A stretch of 64,000 nt of DNA, taken from Flavobacteriales bacterium (GTDB lineage: Bacteria; Bacteroidota; Bacteroidia; Flavobacteriales; Weeksellaceae). Where the stretch lies: positions 74,348-138,347 of the forward strand of contig JACJZS010000004.1 of the NCBI GenBank assembly GCA_020635515.1. Reading direction: 5' to 3'. The position numbers and the translations under genes were made by a program. The notes beneath the pieces were generated by a model, which ran no database searches, was not told where the DNA came from, and saw nothing but the letters and a program-made list of their open reading frames with translations. Below are positions 18,201 to 26,663 of the stretch, in pieces. Position 1 is the stretch's first letter. Every line of letters begins with the position of its first letter.

Positions 18201-21200
18201 AACTTCTACAGGATTCCCTCAAAACAGTCGTATGTCTTATATGGAAAGTCATGATGAGCAACGTTTGATGTATAGAAATCTAACAGAAGGAAAAAGTAAT
18301 GGAACTTATAATATCAAAAATTTAAATACCGCTCTAAAAAGAATAGAATTAGCAGCAAACTTCTTTATTCCAGTTCCTGGACCAAAAATGATGTGGCAAT
18401 TTGGAGAGTTAGGTTATGATTTCTGTTTAAATTATCAAAAAGACCAAGGGGTTTGTGGTGCTGGTAATGATGGTAGAACTGATAGAAAACCTGTAGATAT
18501 TGTTTGGAATAACTATATTAATGATTCAAACAGACAACACCTTTATGATACTTATGCTAAATTAAACCATTTAAAAAGAGTATACGATATATTCAATACT
18601 ACTAATTTTACCGTAGACTTAGCAGGAGAAGTAAAAAATATTCAATTAAACGATACCAGTAATACTACTTCTAATTTTAATGTAGTAATCATAGGAAACT
18701 TTGGAGTAGTACAAAAATCCGAAACATTCCCAGTATCCACAGGTACTTGGCATGAACTTTATACAGGTAATGTTATTAATGGAGGTAGTAGTTTAACACT
18801 CGCTCCAGGAGAATATAGATTATACACTTCTGTAGATATTGACGCTGATAATGATGGAATTGCAGACTTAATAGATAATTGTCCTAATACATACAATCCT
18901 GATCAATTAGATTCTGATAATGATGGAATTGGAGATGTTTGTGAGGCTACTTTTGAAAAAATTAATTGGGTAGAAGTATATGGAGCTTCTGATACTTACA
19001 CCTCTATAGATAGTTCACTTCAAGGAGATTATTGTTCTTCTGGATGTATTGGTGGAAGAGCTTCTGCATCCAAAGGATTAAGTGGAGACGGAAAAGTAAA
19101 ATTCAAATTAGAGGGGAATTATGGAAGTGTAAACTTAATGGAGAATATAAATGCTAGAACAAATAGTAACTATAAATGGTATTCTTTCAGAAAAACTGGA
19201 GGTATGTATGCGAATACTTTATCTATATATGAGGGGAATACCTTATTATATACAGAAAGTGCCCCTAGTGATACAAATGAATATATGATTGAAAGAAATG
19301 GAAATCAAGTAAACTTCTTCATCAATAATACTCAAGTGGCTACAACTTCTGTATCTGTGGCGAAACCTTTACTTCTATTGGCAGATAATATTCAGTATAC
19401 AACAAGTATTACAAATTGTCAATATTTAGGATTTGATTTAGAGGATACAGATGAAGATGGAAATCCTGATGTAATGGATAACTGTCCTACTAATGCTAAC
19501 TTTAGCCAATTAGATTCTGATAATGATGGAATTGGTGATGCTTGTACCACGTTTTCTAGCAGTATTCCTGTTCAGTCCTCATATATAGTAGCTAGTAGTA
19601 CACAAACAATGGTACCTCTATCTATGAGTATTATTGAAAATAATACTACAACAAATAATTCTGTTTCTGATTATTCATACGTTTTCCCTGCTCAACTAAA
19701 ATTGCAGAAAAATGGTACGGAAACAATCTATACAGACTTAGTAGCTACATCAAATAACAATTTTAATTTTGCTGTTAATTCTCCTACTTCTGGAAATGAC
19801 TCCTATCAAATTTTAGAAGTAATACCAAATACAGTTGAGCAAGATGGTGTTTCATTACTTGTTACAGCACAAAATACAGTAGTAGTCACTCCTCCATTAA
19901 ATATAAATACAGTTTATGTAAAAAGACAAGGAAGTAACTCTGCTCCACGTGTACATGCATGGTATAAAGATGCTAGTGGTGTAGAACATGGAATTACAGA
20001 TTGGAATAATCCTCCAACAGCGAGTTTAGCTTCAAATGGTTGGTTTAAATACGAAATTAGTGAAAGTAACTATGGAATTTTGTTTAGATATAATGACAAA
20101 CAAACTCAAGACTTTAAATTCTATTTAGAAAATAAATGGATTCTTTTAGACTCAAATGGAAATCAAGTTTCAGTAACCAATACTAATCCAGAAAATACAG
20201 ATAACAATGTTATAATATCGTATAGTCCTCAAGAAAATTCTAATGGAAAATTTTCTATAGGAACGAATGTAACAGTTACCTTAAGTAAACAATTAGCTTG
20301 TGGTGGATGTGCATTTACAATTTATTATACGAAAGATGGATCAGACCCAAAAACTAGTGCTACAAAAATAGCATACACAGGTCCTTTTAGTGTTAATTCT
20401 AATACCAATTTAAAAGCAGTTATTCAGGATGGTAATGGTTGGTATAATGTAGCAACAAAAGATTTTATTTTTGAATCTCTATCTACTTCATATACTGTTT
20501 ATGTAAAAAGACAAGGTTCTACAGAAATTCCAAAAGTACATGCTTGGTATAAAGTAGGGACAACAGAATATGGAATTACAGACTGGAATAATCCCCCATC
20601 AACAGTTGCTGCCACTAATGGTTGGTCTAAATATGTAGTTAATCAAAGCAATTATGGAATCTTATTTAGATATACGAATAAACAAACTGCTGATTTCAAA
20701 TTCTATTCAGAGGATAAATATATTTTGTTAGATGCTAATGGGAATTTAATTTCTGCAACTAATACTCAACCTGTTGAAACAACTACTTCTTATACTGTTT
20801 ATGTAAAAAGACAAGGATCTACAGAAATTCCAAAAGTGCATGCTTGGTACAAAAATAATAACTCTGATATAGGAATTACTGACTGGAATAATCCTCCATC
20901 AACAGTTGCTACTTCTAATGGTTGGTCTAAATATGTGGTTAATAATAGTAATTACGGAATCTTGTTTAGATATAACGACAAGCAAACTCAGGACTTTAAA
21001 TATTATAGTCAAGATATGTGGATTCTTTTAGATTCTAATGGAAATTTGGTTAATGCATCAACTTCAAATATCAGTAATTTAAGATTTTCTAATTCTGAAT
21101 TAACCATAGAAAATCAAACAGTGCTTGTTGCTCCTAACCCTGCAACAGAATTCTTTAGAGTTTATAAAACTTTGGAAGGGGTTCAAGATTTAAGCTTAAC

Positions 21201-21366
21201 AATTACTGACTTATCTGGAAAAATATTTTATCAAGAATCTGGAAGTTATTTTAATGAATTCAAAAAAACTTATCAAGTAAATGACTTACATCTGAACAAA
21301 GGAATTTATTTAATAAATGTTACAACCAATAAAAATTCAGAAACAATCAAGTTGATTGTTGAATAA
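15223..21366 (+). CDS. Giant multimodular T9SS-secreted GH13 alpha-amylase
   Basis: A 2047-residue extracellular amylase. In order: signal peptide (1-21); two related modules of unknown type (about 22-175 and 182-335); an Ig/SusE-like region (about 340-560); an E-set/CBM48-like module (about 565-690, VQIIGDFNNW); and a GH13 barrel (about 715-1130) with nucleophile D889 (GIRFDFTKG), acid/base E931 (LYEHL) and D1011 (SHDEQR). It continues with a thrombospondin type 3 stretch (about 1205-1240), an unrecognised module, a second TSP3 stretch (about 1406-1445), three CBM26-like starch-binding repeats starting VYVKRQG (near 1563, 1757 and 1857) and a chitobiase C-terminal-like domain (about 1665-1755). 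A T9SS type A sorting domain (about 1965-2047, VAPNPATEFFRVY) ends it. It likely degrades starch at or outside the cell surface, feeding the periplasmic enzyme at 4.3 kb. Confidence 0.93.
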   Translation: MKTKKIVLLFLTFSFSFVFGQNPYSVWYENSTGGIVTNTNSIINNDTYIVFEDLTVGSNDPNLANQLFTSNGGSTILDEIYAYFSIFSGTTEIQINEFGNFNHPNTITLTRITGTNKFKSTLPIKTYLNKKGFDTPQVTISKLKFNFYNQWIYDGNGILQPSNQSSDVETIINQDFTVSLPYTVQYVDGNGVAVTDTNSIINGNTYILFEDLTFGPNDSNLPNQLFTSDGGTNILNEIYAYFSVFTTGNIEQQINGWGNLSDPNRVVLTRVAGTNKFMSDLPIRNYLNTKFISTNPSIEKLNFNFYNQWIYNESGVLQANNQSADVQKTINQTYNNPIAQITPDNLIDTTSNVKIVFDPTNTVLASATQVFVHAGVALVDGGEKWIGNWGTNDSNVLMTKVGSKWETNFASLKSKFNLGTNEKAYEIKFLFRSLDGNTVVKSVHEQNFVASINPQEYTLVSSPIQASTDLATGQSYTIAADSFNGYNIPATASWTLKEDGVTISPVPSQGTSFAHTFNVKSGTHTYLLSALIGSQTITKQYTITGKVVTNLARPSWATERGVNINPSNTLEAVLVLYAPKTYAGKDVSKQLVQIIGDFNNWTAQNLNRDTVTNQGSRNGDYWWISLNNLTNQQEYAYQFIIDGVKFVADPYGTKILDPGSNGDVQLKVETPDTYPNLRNYPNPTNTGATQPQGVVSTFTVNAPSFNWQYSDTFTKPSNDNLIVYEVLVRDFQRENTQGNLRDVINKLDYIENLGVNAIELMPIQEFQNNNSWGYNPTFYFNLDKAYGTDNDLKELVDECHKRGIAIIVDMVLNHAHDPFPLITMYNYADNNGNRTTVNNPWFNDAHNISNNDYKWGFDFDHTSPLTKDYVYDVVDHWLNEYKIDGIRFDFTKGFSSVPNHDNIQDPVREQYLKDLATHIWSNDDTNYVLYEHLVGGNEEAALASHTSSTNPNNSIMLWTGVGLNKSYNLATMSKSEELDNHGNLIKWDFSDIKTSTGFPQNSRMSYMESHDEQRLMYRNLTEGKSNGTYNIKNLNTALKRIELAANFFIPVPGPKMMWQFGELGYDFCLNYQKDQGVCGAGNDGRTDRKPVDIVWNNYINDSNRQHLYDTYAKLNHLKRVYDIFNTTNFTVDLAGEVKNIQLNDTSNTTSNFNVVIIGNFGVVQKSETFPVSTGTWHELYTGNVINGGSSLTLAPGEYRLYTSVDIDADNDGIADLIDNCPNTYNPDQLDSDNDGIGDVCEATFEKINWVEVYGASDTYTSIDSSLQGDYCSSGCIGGRASASKGLSGDGKVKFKLEGNYGSVNLMENINARTNSNYKWYSFRKTGGMYANTLSIYEGNTLLYTESAPSDTNEYMIERNGNQVNFFINNTQVATTSVSVAKPLLLLADNIQYTTSITNCQYLGFDLEDTDEDGNPDVMDNCPTNANFSQLDSDNDGIGDACTTFSSSIPVQSSYIVASSTQTMVPLSMSIIENNTTTNNSVSDYSYVFPAQLKLQKNGTETIYTDLVATSNNNFNFAVNSPTSGNDSYQILEVIPNTVEQDGVSLLVTAQNTVVVTPPLNINTVYVKRQGSNSAPRVHAWYKDASGVEHGITDWNNPPTASLASNGWFKYEISESNYGILFRYNDKQTQDFKFYLENKWILLDSNGNQVSVTNTNPENTDNNVIISYSPQENSNGKFSIGTNVTVTLSKQLACGGCAFTIYYTKDGSDPKTSATKIAYTGPFSVNSNTNLKAVIQDGNGWYNVATKDFIFESLSTSYTVYVKRQGSTEIPKVHAWYKVGTTEYGITDWNNPPSTVAATNGWSKYVVNQSNYGILFRYTNKQTADFKFYSEDKYILLDANGNLISATNTQPVETTTSYTVYVKRQGSTEIPKVHAWYKNNNSDIGITDWNNPPSTVATSNGWSKYVVNNSNYGILFRYNDKQTQDFKYYSQDMWILLDSNGNLVNASTSNISNLRFSNSELTIENQTVLVAPNPATEFFRVYKTLEGVQDLSLTITDLSGKIFYQESGSYFNEFKKTYQVNDLHLNKGIYLINVTTNKNSETIKLIVE
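15286..16220 (+). repeat. Two tandem modules in the amylase N-terminus
   Basis: The two modules share landmarks in the same order: TNSIIN, FEDLT, NQLFTS.GG, EIYAYFS, LTR.-GTNKF, and FNFYNQWIY. The shared NQWIY codons recur about 474 bp apart, i.e. 158 residues. The DNA has diverged much more than that of the 3' repeats, so this is an older duplication. I do not recognise the family; by position it may be a carbohydrate-binding or adhesion module. Confidence 0.75.
20491..21060 (+). repeat. Near-identical 300-bp tandem repeat in the amylase 3' end
   Basis: The sequence beginning TATACTGTTTATGTAAAAAG starts at 20491 and again at 20791, exactly 300 bp (100 codons) apart, so the repeat is in frame. 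Each unit encodes one starch-binding module (YTVYVKRQGSTEIPKVHAWY). A third, more diverged copy starts near 19910. The close nucleotide match points to a recent duplication or gene conversion. Confidence 0.88.
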
Positions 21367-21392
21367 TTTTTTCTCATATATCACATTTCTTT

Positions 21393-21426
21393 AAGATAGT
21401 CGATGCATGCATGCATCGACTATCTT
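21393..21426. terminator. 34-bp perfect palindrome, probable terminator
   Basis: A completely self-complementary 34-bp sequence centred on GCATGCATGC, with arms ending AAGATAGTCG / CGACTATCTT and followed by a short T run. It lies 27 bp after the amylase stop and would form a very stable hairpin or cruciform. Confidence 0.8.
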
Positions 21427-21476
21427 TTTAGTATTATGATTCATTGTAGTATTCTTGTTATACTTACCCAAGTTCC

Positions 21477-21500
21477 TACATCAAATATTTATTTGATGTA
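21477..21500. repeat. 10-bp hairpin
   Basis: TACATCAAAT and ATTTGATGTA form a perfect 10-bp stem with an ATTT loop. It is the second of three consecutive hairpins in the 227-bp interval between the amylase stop and the IS982 element. This interval otherwise holds no gene. Confidence 0.7.
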
Positions 21501-21521
21501 ATCAATTTTTTATATGGTAAG

Positions 21522-21569
21522 CATTACAACTAAAAATCTACTTGATATAGTAGATTTTTAGTTGTAATG
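21522..21569. repeat. 20-bp stem hairpin next to the IS982 element
   Basis: CATTACAACTAAAAATCTAC and its exact reverse complement are separated by 8 nt. It sits 24 bp before the left end of the IS982 element. It could be an older terminator or a minimal inverted-repeat element; no gene is enclosed. Confidence 0.75.
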
Positions 21570-21587
21570 AATTTATAAGCAATAATC

Positions 21588-21593
21588 TAAATA
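21588..21593 (+). repeat. Target-site duplication, left copy
   Basis: TAAATA immediately precedes the left end of the IS982 element and is repeated immediately after its right end (22595-22600). Confidence 0.75.
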
Positions 21594-22594
21594 ACGTGAG
21601 TTCGATATAATTTTGGTTTAAAAATTGCATAAAAAAGCAAAAGTTAGTATATTTAAGTACTTGAAATTTAAATAATTACTAAACTTTTGCTTATGTTGTC
21701 TAACGATAAAATTACGACTATTTTTTGTTCTATTGATGATTTTTGTAAAGATTTTATTCCCAATTGGGAAAATCAAATGATTACCAATGGTAAAAAGCGT
21801 ATTAGAAAATCCAATTTATCACTTTCGGAAATCATTACAATACAAGTGCTTTTCCATATATCGGGCTACCGAAATTTCAAAAAATTTTATCTTGAATATG
21901 TTTGCAAATTTGGTAAGTTATAACAGAATGGTTGAACTAAAATCCACTTCATTTATTCCAATGATGATTTATTTAAAAACTAAAGGTTTGGCAGATTGTA
22001 CGGGAATTAGTTTTGTAGATTCAACACCGCTTCGAGTTTGTGATAAAAGAAGAATACATCAAAATAAAACGTTTAAAGATTTTGCTCAACGAGGTCAATG
22101 TTCTTTAGGTTGGTTCTATGGTTTTAAACTACATATCATTACTAATGATTGCGGTGGAATCGTAGATTTTATGCTGACTCCGGCGAATGTTCACGATACA
22201 AATCCATTAAAAATGAAAGGGTTTATTAAAAAACTTTACGGTAAACTTTTTGGCGATAAAGGCTATCTTTCCAAAGAACTTTTTCAAAGTTTATTTTACA
22301 ACGGAATACATTTAGTAACCAAGTTAAGAAAGAACATGAAAACAAAATTAGTTACTCCTATCCAAGATGCTTTTTACTTGAGAAAAAGAGCAATTATTGA
22401 AACCATTTTCGACCAATTAAAAAATATTTTTCAAATAGAACATTCAAGAAATCGATCACAAGTAAATTACTTCAACAACATATTTTCTGCCTTAATAGCT
22501 TATAATTTTGCAGAGAAAAAACCTTCTTTAAAAAACAATTTTGTTGATACTAAACAATTAATCCTTTTTCAGTAATTTTATATCGAACTCACGT
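21594..22594 (+). mobile_element. Complete IS982-family insertion sequence, 1001 bp
   Basis: The ends are perfect inverted repeats of 17 bp (ACGTGAGTTCGATATAA at 21594-21610; its reverse complement ends at 22594). They start with AC and are flanked by the 6-bp direct repeat TAAATA. The length near 1 kb, AC termini and short target duplication fit the IS982 family. One transposase gene, broken by a frameshift, fills the element. Intact target duplications indicate simple insertion without later rearrangement. Confidence 0.9.
21693..22575 (+). pseudogene. IS982-family transposase, frameshifted
   Basis: The first part (from the ATG at 21693, MLSNDKITTIFCSIDDFCKD) stops at 21923. The rest continues in another frame from about 21890 as FANLVSYNRMVELKS to 22575. 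Joined, they make a normal IS982 transposase of about 290 residues with the DDE residues in FVDSTPL, LFGDKGYLSKE and AIIETIFDQLKN. The break lies in the segment between FYLEYVCK and LVSYNRM, where a few bases seem to be missing. There is no slippery heptamer at the junction, so I read it as a disabling mutation. Confidence 0.88.
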
Positions 22595-22600
22595 TAAATA
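22595..22600 (+). repeat. Target-site duplication, right copy
   Basis: TAAATA directly follows the right inverted repeat of the IS982 element and matches the left flank at 21588-21593. Confidence 0.75.
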
Positions 22601-22690
22601 GCTTCACAATAAGATAAAGATTCATTAAAGTTTAGTTAATGAAGTAGGTAATGTGTTTGATTAATTTCGCAGAGTTTTAAAAAAAGCGTT

Positions 22691-24007
22691 ATGAAGATTA
22701 AACATTTTATTCTAGTATTATTTTTATCGGTTAGCATTATCTCTTGTAATGACGATGAGATAAACTCAATTTCTGTTGATGAAATTATTAATTCAGTTTT
22801 TGAACAAGGAACACGGCTTCCTTATGAGTTATTGACTACTTTAGACGATGGCACAGAAGTTAGAAATGGTGGATATGGTTCTGCCGCTGTAAAACACCCA
22901 ACTAAAGAAAATATGTTTTATGCTCTTACTGATAGAGGTCCTAATGTGAGTTATACAGGAGCAGAAGGAAGTGGTAAAAAGTTTCCTGTGCCTACATATA
23001 GTCCTCGTGTAGGTTTATTTAGACTTAATGATGACGGAAGTATTACTCAAGAAAAAACAATAATTTTAAAGAACCCAGCAGGAATACCAATAACTGGTTT
23101 GCCAAATCCACTAGGAAAAGGAGCTACAGGAGAAATTCCTTATGACATTAATGGGAATAAAATAGGAACAGATGATTATGGTTTAGACGGAGAAGGTCTT
23201 GCTTTTCAAAATGATGGTACTTTTTGGGTTTCAGATGAGTATGGACCACATATTGTTCATTTCGATGCAAATGGTGTGCAATTGGAAAGAGTAAGCCCTG
23301 TAGGAATTAATGATAATACAGGAGATAGAAAATTACCTGCAGTTTTTGCTAGAAGAAGAGCAAATAGAGGTATGGAAGGTTTGGCAATTACGCCAGATAA
23401 TAAAACATTGGTAGGAATTATGCAGTCAACAATGAATAATCCAACAGGAGCAGCAAAAAATAATAACGTAATCCGTATAGTTACTTTTGATATAGAGACA
23501 GGAGCAACTAAACAATATTTATATAAACAAGAAAAAAATCAAAATTCCAATTCAGAAATAACAGCAATTTCAAGTACCGAATTTTTAGTTATAGAAAGAG
23601 ATGGGAAGTTTTTAGCGGAAGATGCAACTGCACAAAAGCAAATTTATAAAATCAATATATCTGGAGCTACCGATATAGGTGTTCAAAATGGAAAAGATTT
23701 ATTTAATGATGTAAATGGATACATGATAGGAGATAAAACAATTGAGCAAAGTACTGCAAGTGAAATAGAATCAGCAGGAGTTAAATTTGTTACGAAAACT
23801 TTAGTAGCTGATTTAGTTCAATTAGTTAATTATCCACATGACAAAATGGAAGGTATTTGGCTGATAAGCGATTCTAAATTAGGAATCCTAAATGATGATG
23901 ATTTTGCTGTGTGGGAATCTTCAGGAAATGTAGTTCCAAAAACACTTCCTCCTTCTAACCCTAATGCAGAAATCGATGGAAATAGTTTATATATAATTAA
24001 TTATTAA
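22691..24007 (+). CDS. Lipoprotein with phytase-type esterase-like domain
   Basis: 438 residues with a lipobox (SIISC, Cys at about residue 19, followed by NDDE). The rest matches the 'esterase-like activity of phytase' beta-propeller family: a start with GGYGSAAVKHPTKENMFYAL, then TDRGPNV, YGLDGEGLAF and WVSDEYGPHIVHFD. A middle RGMEGLAITPDNK follows. These are extracytoplasmic proteins thought to act on phosphate esters, although the substrate is usually unknown. It is transcribed alone, 96 bp after the IS982 element, and converges on the beta-helix lipoprotein gene. Confidence 0.85.
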   Translation: MKIKHFILVLFLSVSIISCNDDEINSISVDEIINSVFEQGTRLPYELLTTLDDGTEVRNGGYGSAAVKHPTKENMFYALTDRGPNVSYTGAEGSGKKFPVPTYSPRVGLFRLNDDGSITQEKTIILKNPAGIPITGLPNPLGKGATGEIPYDINGNKIGTDDYGLDGEGLAFQNDGTFWVSDEYGPHIVHFDANGVQLERVSPVGINDNTGDRKLPAVFARRRANRGMEGLAITPDNKTLVGIMQSTMNNPTGAAKNNNVIRIVTFDIETGATKQYLYKQEKNQNSNSEITAISSTEFLVIERDGKFLAEDATAQKQIYKINISGATDIGVQNGKDLFNDVNGYMIGDKTIEQSTASEIESAGVKFVTKTLVADLVQLVNYPHDKMEGIWLISDSKLGILNDDDFAVWESSGNVVPKTLPPSNPNAEIDGNSLYIINY

Positions 24008-24033
24008 TAGTTTTTTTTAAAAAAAACTACAAG

Positions 24034-24058
24034 GAGATGTCTAAAAAAAAGACATCTC
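24034..24058. terminator. Bidirectional terminator between convergent genes
   Basis: A 9-bp stem GAGATGTCT / AGACATCTC with a 7-A loop, with T runs on both strands. It lies between two convergent stop codons. A second A/T palindrome (24008-24029) precedes it. Confidence 0.8.
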
Positions 24059-24061
24059 TTT

Positions 24062-25447
24062 TTATTGATAAGCTCCTAAGTTAGGAACTATAGTTCTATC
24101 TTTTTCTTCTATATCTAGCGGAACTTCCGAAGCAATAAGAACACTTCCAATGCCAATTGCAGGAGATTCTTCTAATAAACGTAAAAGATTAGAAGACATA
24201 TTGGTATTTTTAAATAAAGGATCCTCATTAAAAATACAGTTGATAAAGTTAGGATTATCAGTTTTTTCTGTACGAATTAGGCAAGTATCAAAAGAATAAT
24301 TTGCACGACTTTCATCAGTAAAATTTGTAACAAACATTTCTCTGTTTCTTCCGTACAGAATGCAGTTTCCAAAACTAGCATCTATAGTTGAATCGATTAA
24401 CTCATCATCGCTATTGATGTATGAATTCGCTAAGTAAACAGAACTAGAAGAAAATTTAAAACGAGCGTAATTGGCAAAAGTAGATTGTGAAAACTCGTAA
24501 TTCCCACCAAATCCAGCAAAACATGATTCTCCACATTGATTAAAAACAAGGTTTTCCCCAGTTATTATAGCATCAAAAGCAAGAATCCCTATATTTTCGT
24601 GATTAAAAATTTTTGAATTGTTAATTTCTACGTTAGCATTTTTCATAGCTACAAGTCCGTATTGTCCTCCTTGTATCTTAGCGTAATTAATTTTTGCTTT
24701 TGTGTTTTTATCAAGAAAAATTTGATTCCAATTTCCAAATAAAGTATCATACCTGATGTCGTGTCTATCCCCTCTAAAAAGAACTTCTTTTTCTTTAGTT
24801 CCATTGATTTCAAGCTCCGAACCTTCCTCTATTCGTAGTCGTGAATCTCTATGAAAATAAATTTTAGTTCCTTCTTCTATAGTTAATTTAGCATTATTTA
24901 CAACTTGCAGTTCATCGAAAATAAGCTTTGGTTTAGAATTGTTCCAAGTGGTATTTTCAGAAATAATATAAGCTTCTTCATCAGTATTCGGTTTAAAAAA
25001 CTCAACATCTTCTGCAACGGATAAAAGAGTGATGTGTTGATTTGTTCCATCTGCTTTTTCAAACAATAAATTTTCTTCGACTATGCTTTCATTTGGTTCA
25101 TTTTCTACACCAATTTCTACAAATATATGCAAGCTGTCTTTCGAACGAATAGGTACATCGTAGAATTCATTCCCAGCTTTTCCATCAACATTTATTTTGT
25201 AATACGAAGGATTTTTCTCTAATGCTATTTTTCTAATTAAAACATCTTTGTCTTCGGTATTATAAACACGAATCATATACGTTTGTGAGCGAACTTCATT
25301 AAAAATAGTATCTAAAAATAAAGTATCTTTCGAAAAACGTAGATTCGTATTTGAATAGTTATATTCAAAGTCTTTTCGGCAAGAATAAAACGTAAAAAAT
25401 AATAAAGAAAGTATCGGTATAATTAAAATACGTGTTTTTGTTTTCAT
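24062..25447 (-). CDS. Lipoprotein with right-handed beta-helix repeats
   Basis: 461 residues with signal and lipobox FTFYSC (Cys23). The first 150 residues look like a beta-sandwich (FLDTIFNEVRSQTYMIRVYN). From about 165 on, short repeating turns (LTIEEGTKIYFHRDSRLRIE, GLVAMKNANVEINNSKIFNH, ILAFDAIITGENLVFNQCGE) show the stacking pattern of a parallel beta-helix. A closing SPAIGIGS and RTIVPNLGAYQ follow, as is common in Bacteroidota polymorphic outer-membrane-like lipoproteins. Function is unknown; surface or periplasmic location is likely. Confidence 0.8.
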   Translation of the reverse strand: MKTKTRILIIPILSLLFFTFYSCRKDFEYNYSNTNLRFSKDTLFLDTIFNEVRSQTYMIRVYNTEDKDVLIRKIALEKNPSYYKINVDGKAGNEFYDVPIRSKDSLHIFVEIGVENEPNESIVEENLLFEKADGTNQHITLLSVAEDVEFFKPNTDEEAYIISENTTWNNSKPKLIFDELQVVNNAKLTIEEGTKIYFHRDSRLRIEEGSELEINGTKEKEVLFRGDRHDIRYDTLFGNWNQIFLDKNTKAKINYAKIQGGQYGLVAMKNANVEINNSKIFNHENIGILAFDAIITGENLVFNQCGESCFAGFGGNYEFSQSTFANYARFKFSSSSVYLANSYINSDDELIDSTIDASFGNCILYGRNREMFVTNFTDESRANYSFDTCLIRTEKTDNPNFINCIFNEDPLFKNTNMSSNLLRLLEESPAIGIGSVLIASEVPLDIEEKDRTIVPNLGAYQ

Positions 25448-25508
25448 AAAAGAGAATGATTTAACAAATAAAACGTAAATTTAAGTATTATATTTTAAAA
25501 AGAAATGA

Positions 25509-26219
25509 TTAAACTTTTACTCCAAAAAGATAACCTACCAATGCTGAAAGCACCATTGCAATAGTTCCCCAAATAGTAATACGCATAATTGCCTTTGACA
25601 CATTGGAACCACCTGTTTTTGCTGAGGTCGCTCCTAAAATAATGAGGAAAATTATTGTAAAACCATAAAGCCAGTATTCCATTCCTTTTACTGGTGCAAG
25701 TAATACTACTATAAGTGGAGAAATTCCACCTGCGGTAAATGCTGCTCCCGAGGCAAAAGCGGCTTGTAATGGATTAGCTTGACTAATTTCATTTATCCCT
25801 AATTCGTCGCGAACATGAGCTCCTAAAGCATCGTTTTCAGTCAGTTCAATAGCTACCTGCATAGCAGTTTCTTTTTTTAAACCGCGTTGTTCATAGATTT
25901 GTGCCAAAAGTTTTAACTCTTCTTCGGGCATTTCTTTTAGCTCTATCTTCTCTCTTTCAATATCTGCCTTTTCAATATCTGTTTGTGAACTTACCGATAC
26001 ATATTCTCCTGCAGACATAGACAATGCACCTGCTACAAGCCCTGCTACTGTAGCCAAAATAATAGGTTCTCTAGCATCACTTGCTGTCGCAATCCCAATT
26101 GCAAGACTCGAAATTGATATAATTCCATCATTTGCTCCTAAAACTGAAGCTCTCAACCAATTGCTTTTATGGATATAATGATTGTCTAAGTAGTTGTCAA
26201 TGGTTATGTTTTTATTCAT
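25509..26219 (-). CDS. VIT1/CCC1-family iron/manganese transporter
   Basis: 236 residues with about five transmembrane segments. The start HKSNWLRASVLGANDGIISI and the segment SAGEYVSVSSQTDIEKADIE are diagnostic of the VIT1/CCC1 family. A cytosolic loop rich in Glu (about residues 85-130) is the metal-binding domain described in plant VIT1. Members export Fe2+ or Mn2+ from the cytoplasm or into a compartment; here it would be an inner-membrane exporter that limits metal toxicity. Confidence 0.92.
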   Translation of the reverse strand: MNKNITIDNYLDNHYIHKSNWLRASVLGANDGIISISSLAIGIATASDAREPIILATVAGLVAGALSMSAGEYVSVSSQTDIEKADIEREKIELKEMPEEELKLLAQIYEQRGLKKETAMQVAIELTENDALGAHVRDELGINEISQANPLQAAFASGAAFTAGGISPLIVVLLAPVKGMEYWLYGFTIIFLIILGATSAKTGGSNVSKAIMRITIWGTIAMVLSALVGYLFGVKV

Positions 26220-26360
26220 TCCTATTTTTTCAGTTGTATTTTTAATGCGTTGTGAAAAAGAAATAAACTAAAAGTTTCTCTTAGTTCCGACTGTAATTTA
26301 ACGTAATTTATGCCTATAAATTAAAAAAATAATCACATGTGGAGTCTCTTGGTAATAAAA

Positions 26361-26388
26361 AAAACTGCCTCAAAACTGAGGCAGTTTT
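26361..26388 (-). terminator. Hairpin terminator
   Basis: A 12-bp perfect stem AAAACTGCCTCA / TGAGGCAGTTTT with a 4-nt loop and T runs on both sides. It is positioned to end the GlsB/YeaQ transcript before the VIT1 gene. Confidence 0.85.
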
Positions 26389-26405
26389 TTTTCGTAAATT
26401 CTGTC

Positions 26406-26663
26406 TTATAACTTAGGAGAAATAAATTTCTTCCAAATAAACAATATGACTAATGCTCCTAAAATGGAAAAAGTGAGGTTGGTAAGAGAAAAATCTGAAC
26501 TCCCTACGCCTTCAACACCAATTGTTTTCCCAATAAAACCACCTAAAAAAGAACCTCCAATTCCAATTAATATAGTCACAATAAATCCTCCAGGATCTTT
26601 CCCGGGCATTATTAATTTAGCAAGTGCTCCTGCTACCAATCCAAAAATTAACCACCAAATCAT
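26406..26663 (-). CDS. GlsB/YeaQ/YmgE-family stress membrane protein
   Basis: An 85-residue inner-membrane protein with three hydrophobic helices. The motifs WWLIFGLVAGALAKLIMPGK and GGFIVTILIGIGGSFLGGFI are typical of this 'transglycosylase-associated' family. It is often induced by stress, but no biochemical role is established. It is a single gene with its own terminator. Confidence 0.9.
   Translation of the reverse strand: MIWWLIFGLVAGALAKLIMPGKDPGGFIVTILIGIGGSFLGGFIGKTIGVEGVGSSDFSLTNLTFSILGALVILFIWKKFISPKL

Noticed and set aside
20491..21060. CRISPR-like repeat
   Set aside because: The 300-bp unit is in frame inside the amylase gene and encodes a protein module; no short repeats with unique spacers occur anywhere in the window.
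21393..21426. Replication terminus or plasmid origin palindrome
   Set aside because: The palindrome directly follows a long gene and has a T run; there are no iterons, dnaA boxes or rep gene nearby. A terminator is the simpler reading.
21880..21925. Programmed ribosomal frameshift in the IS982 transposase
   Set aside because: No slippery heptamer lies at the junction, IS982 transposases are normally made from one frame, and residues appear to be missing between the two parts. A disabling mutation is simpler.
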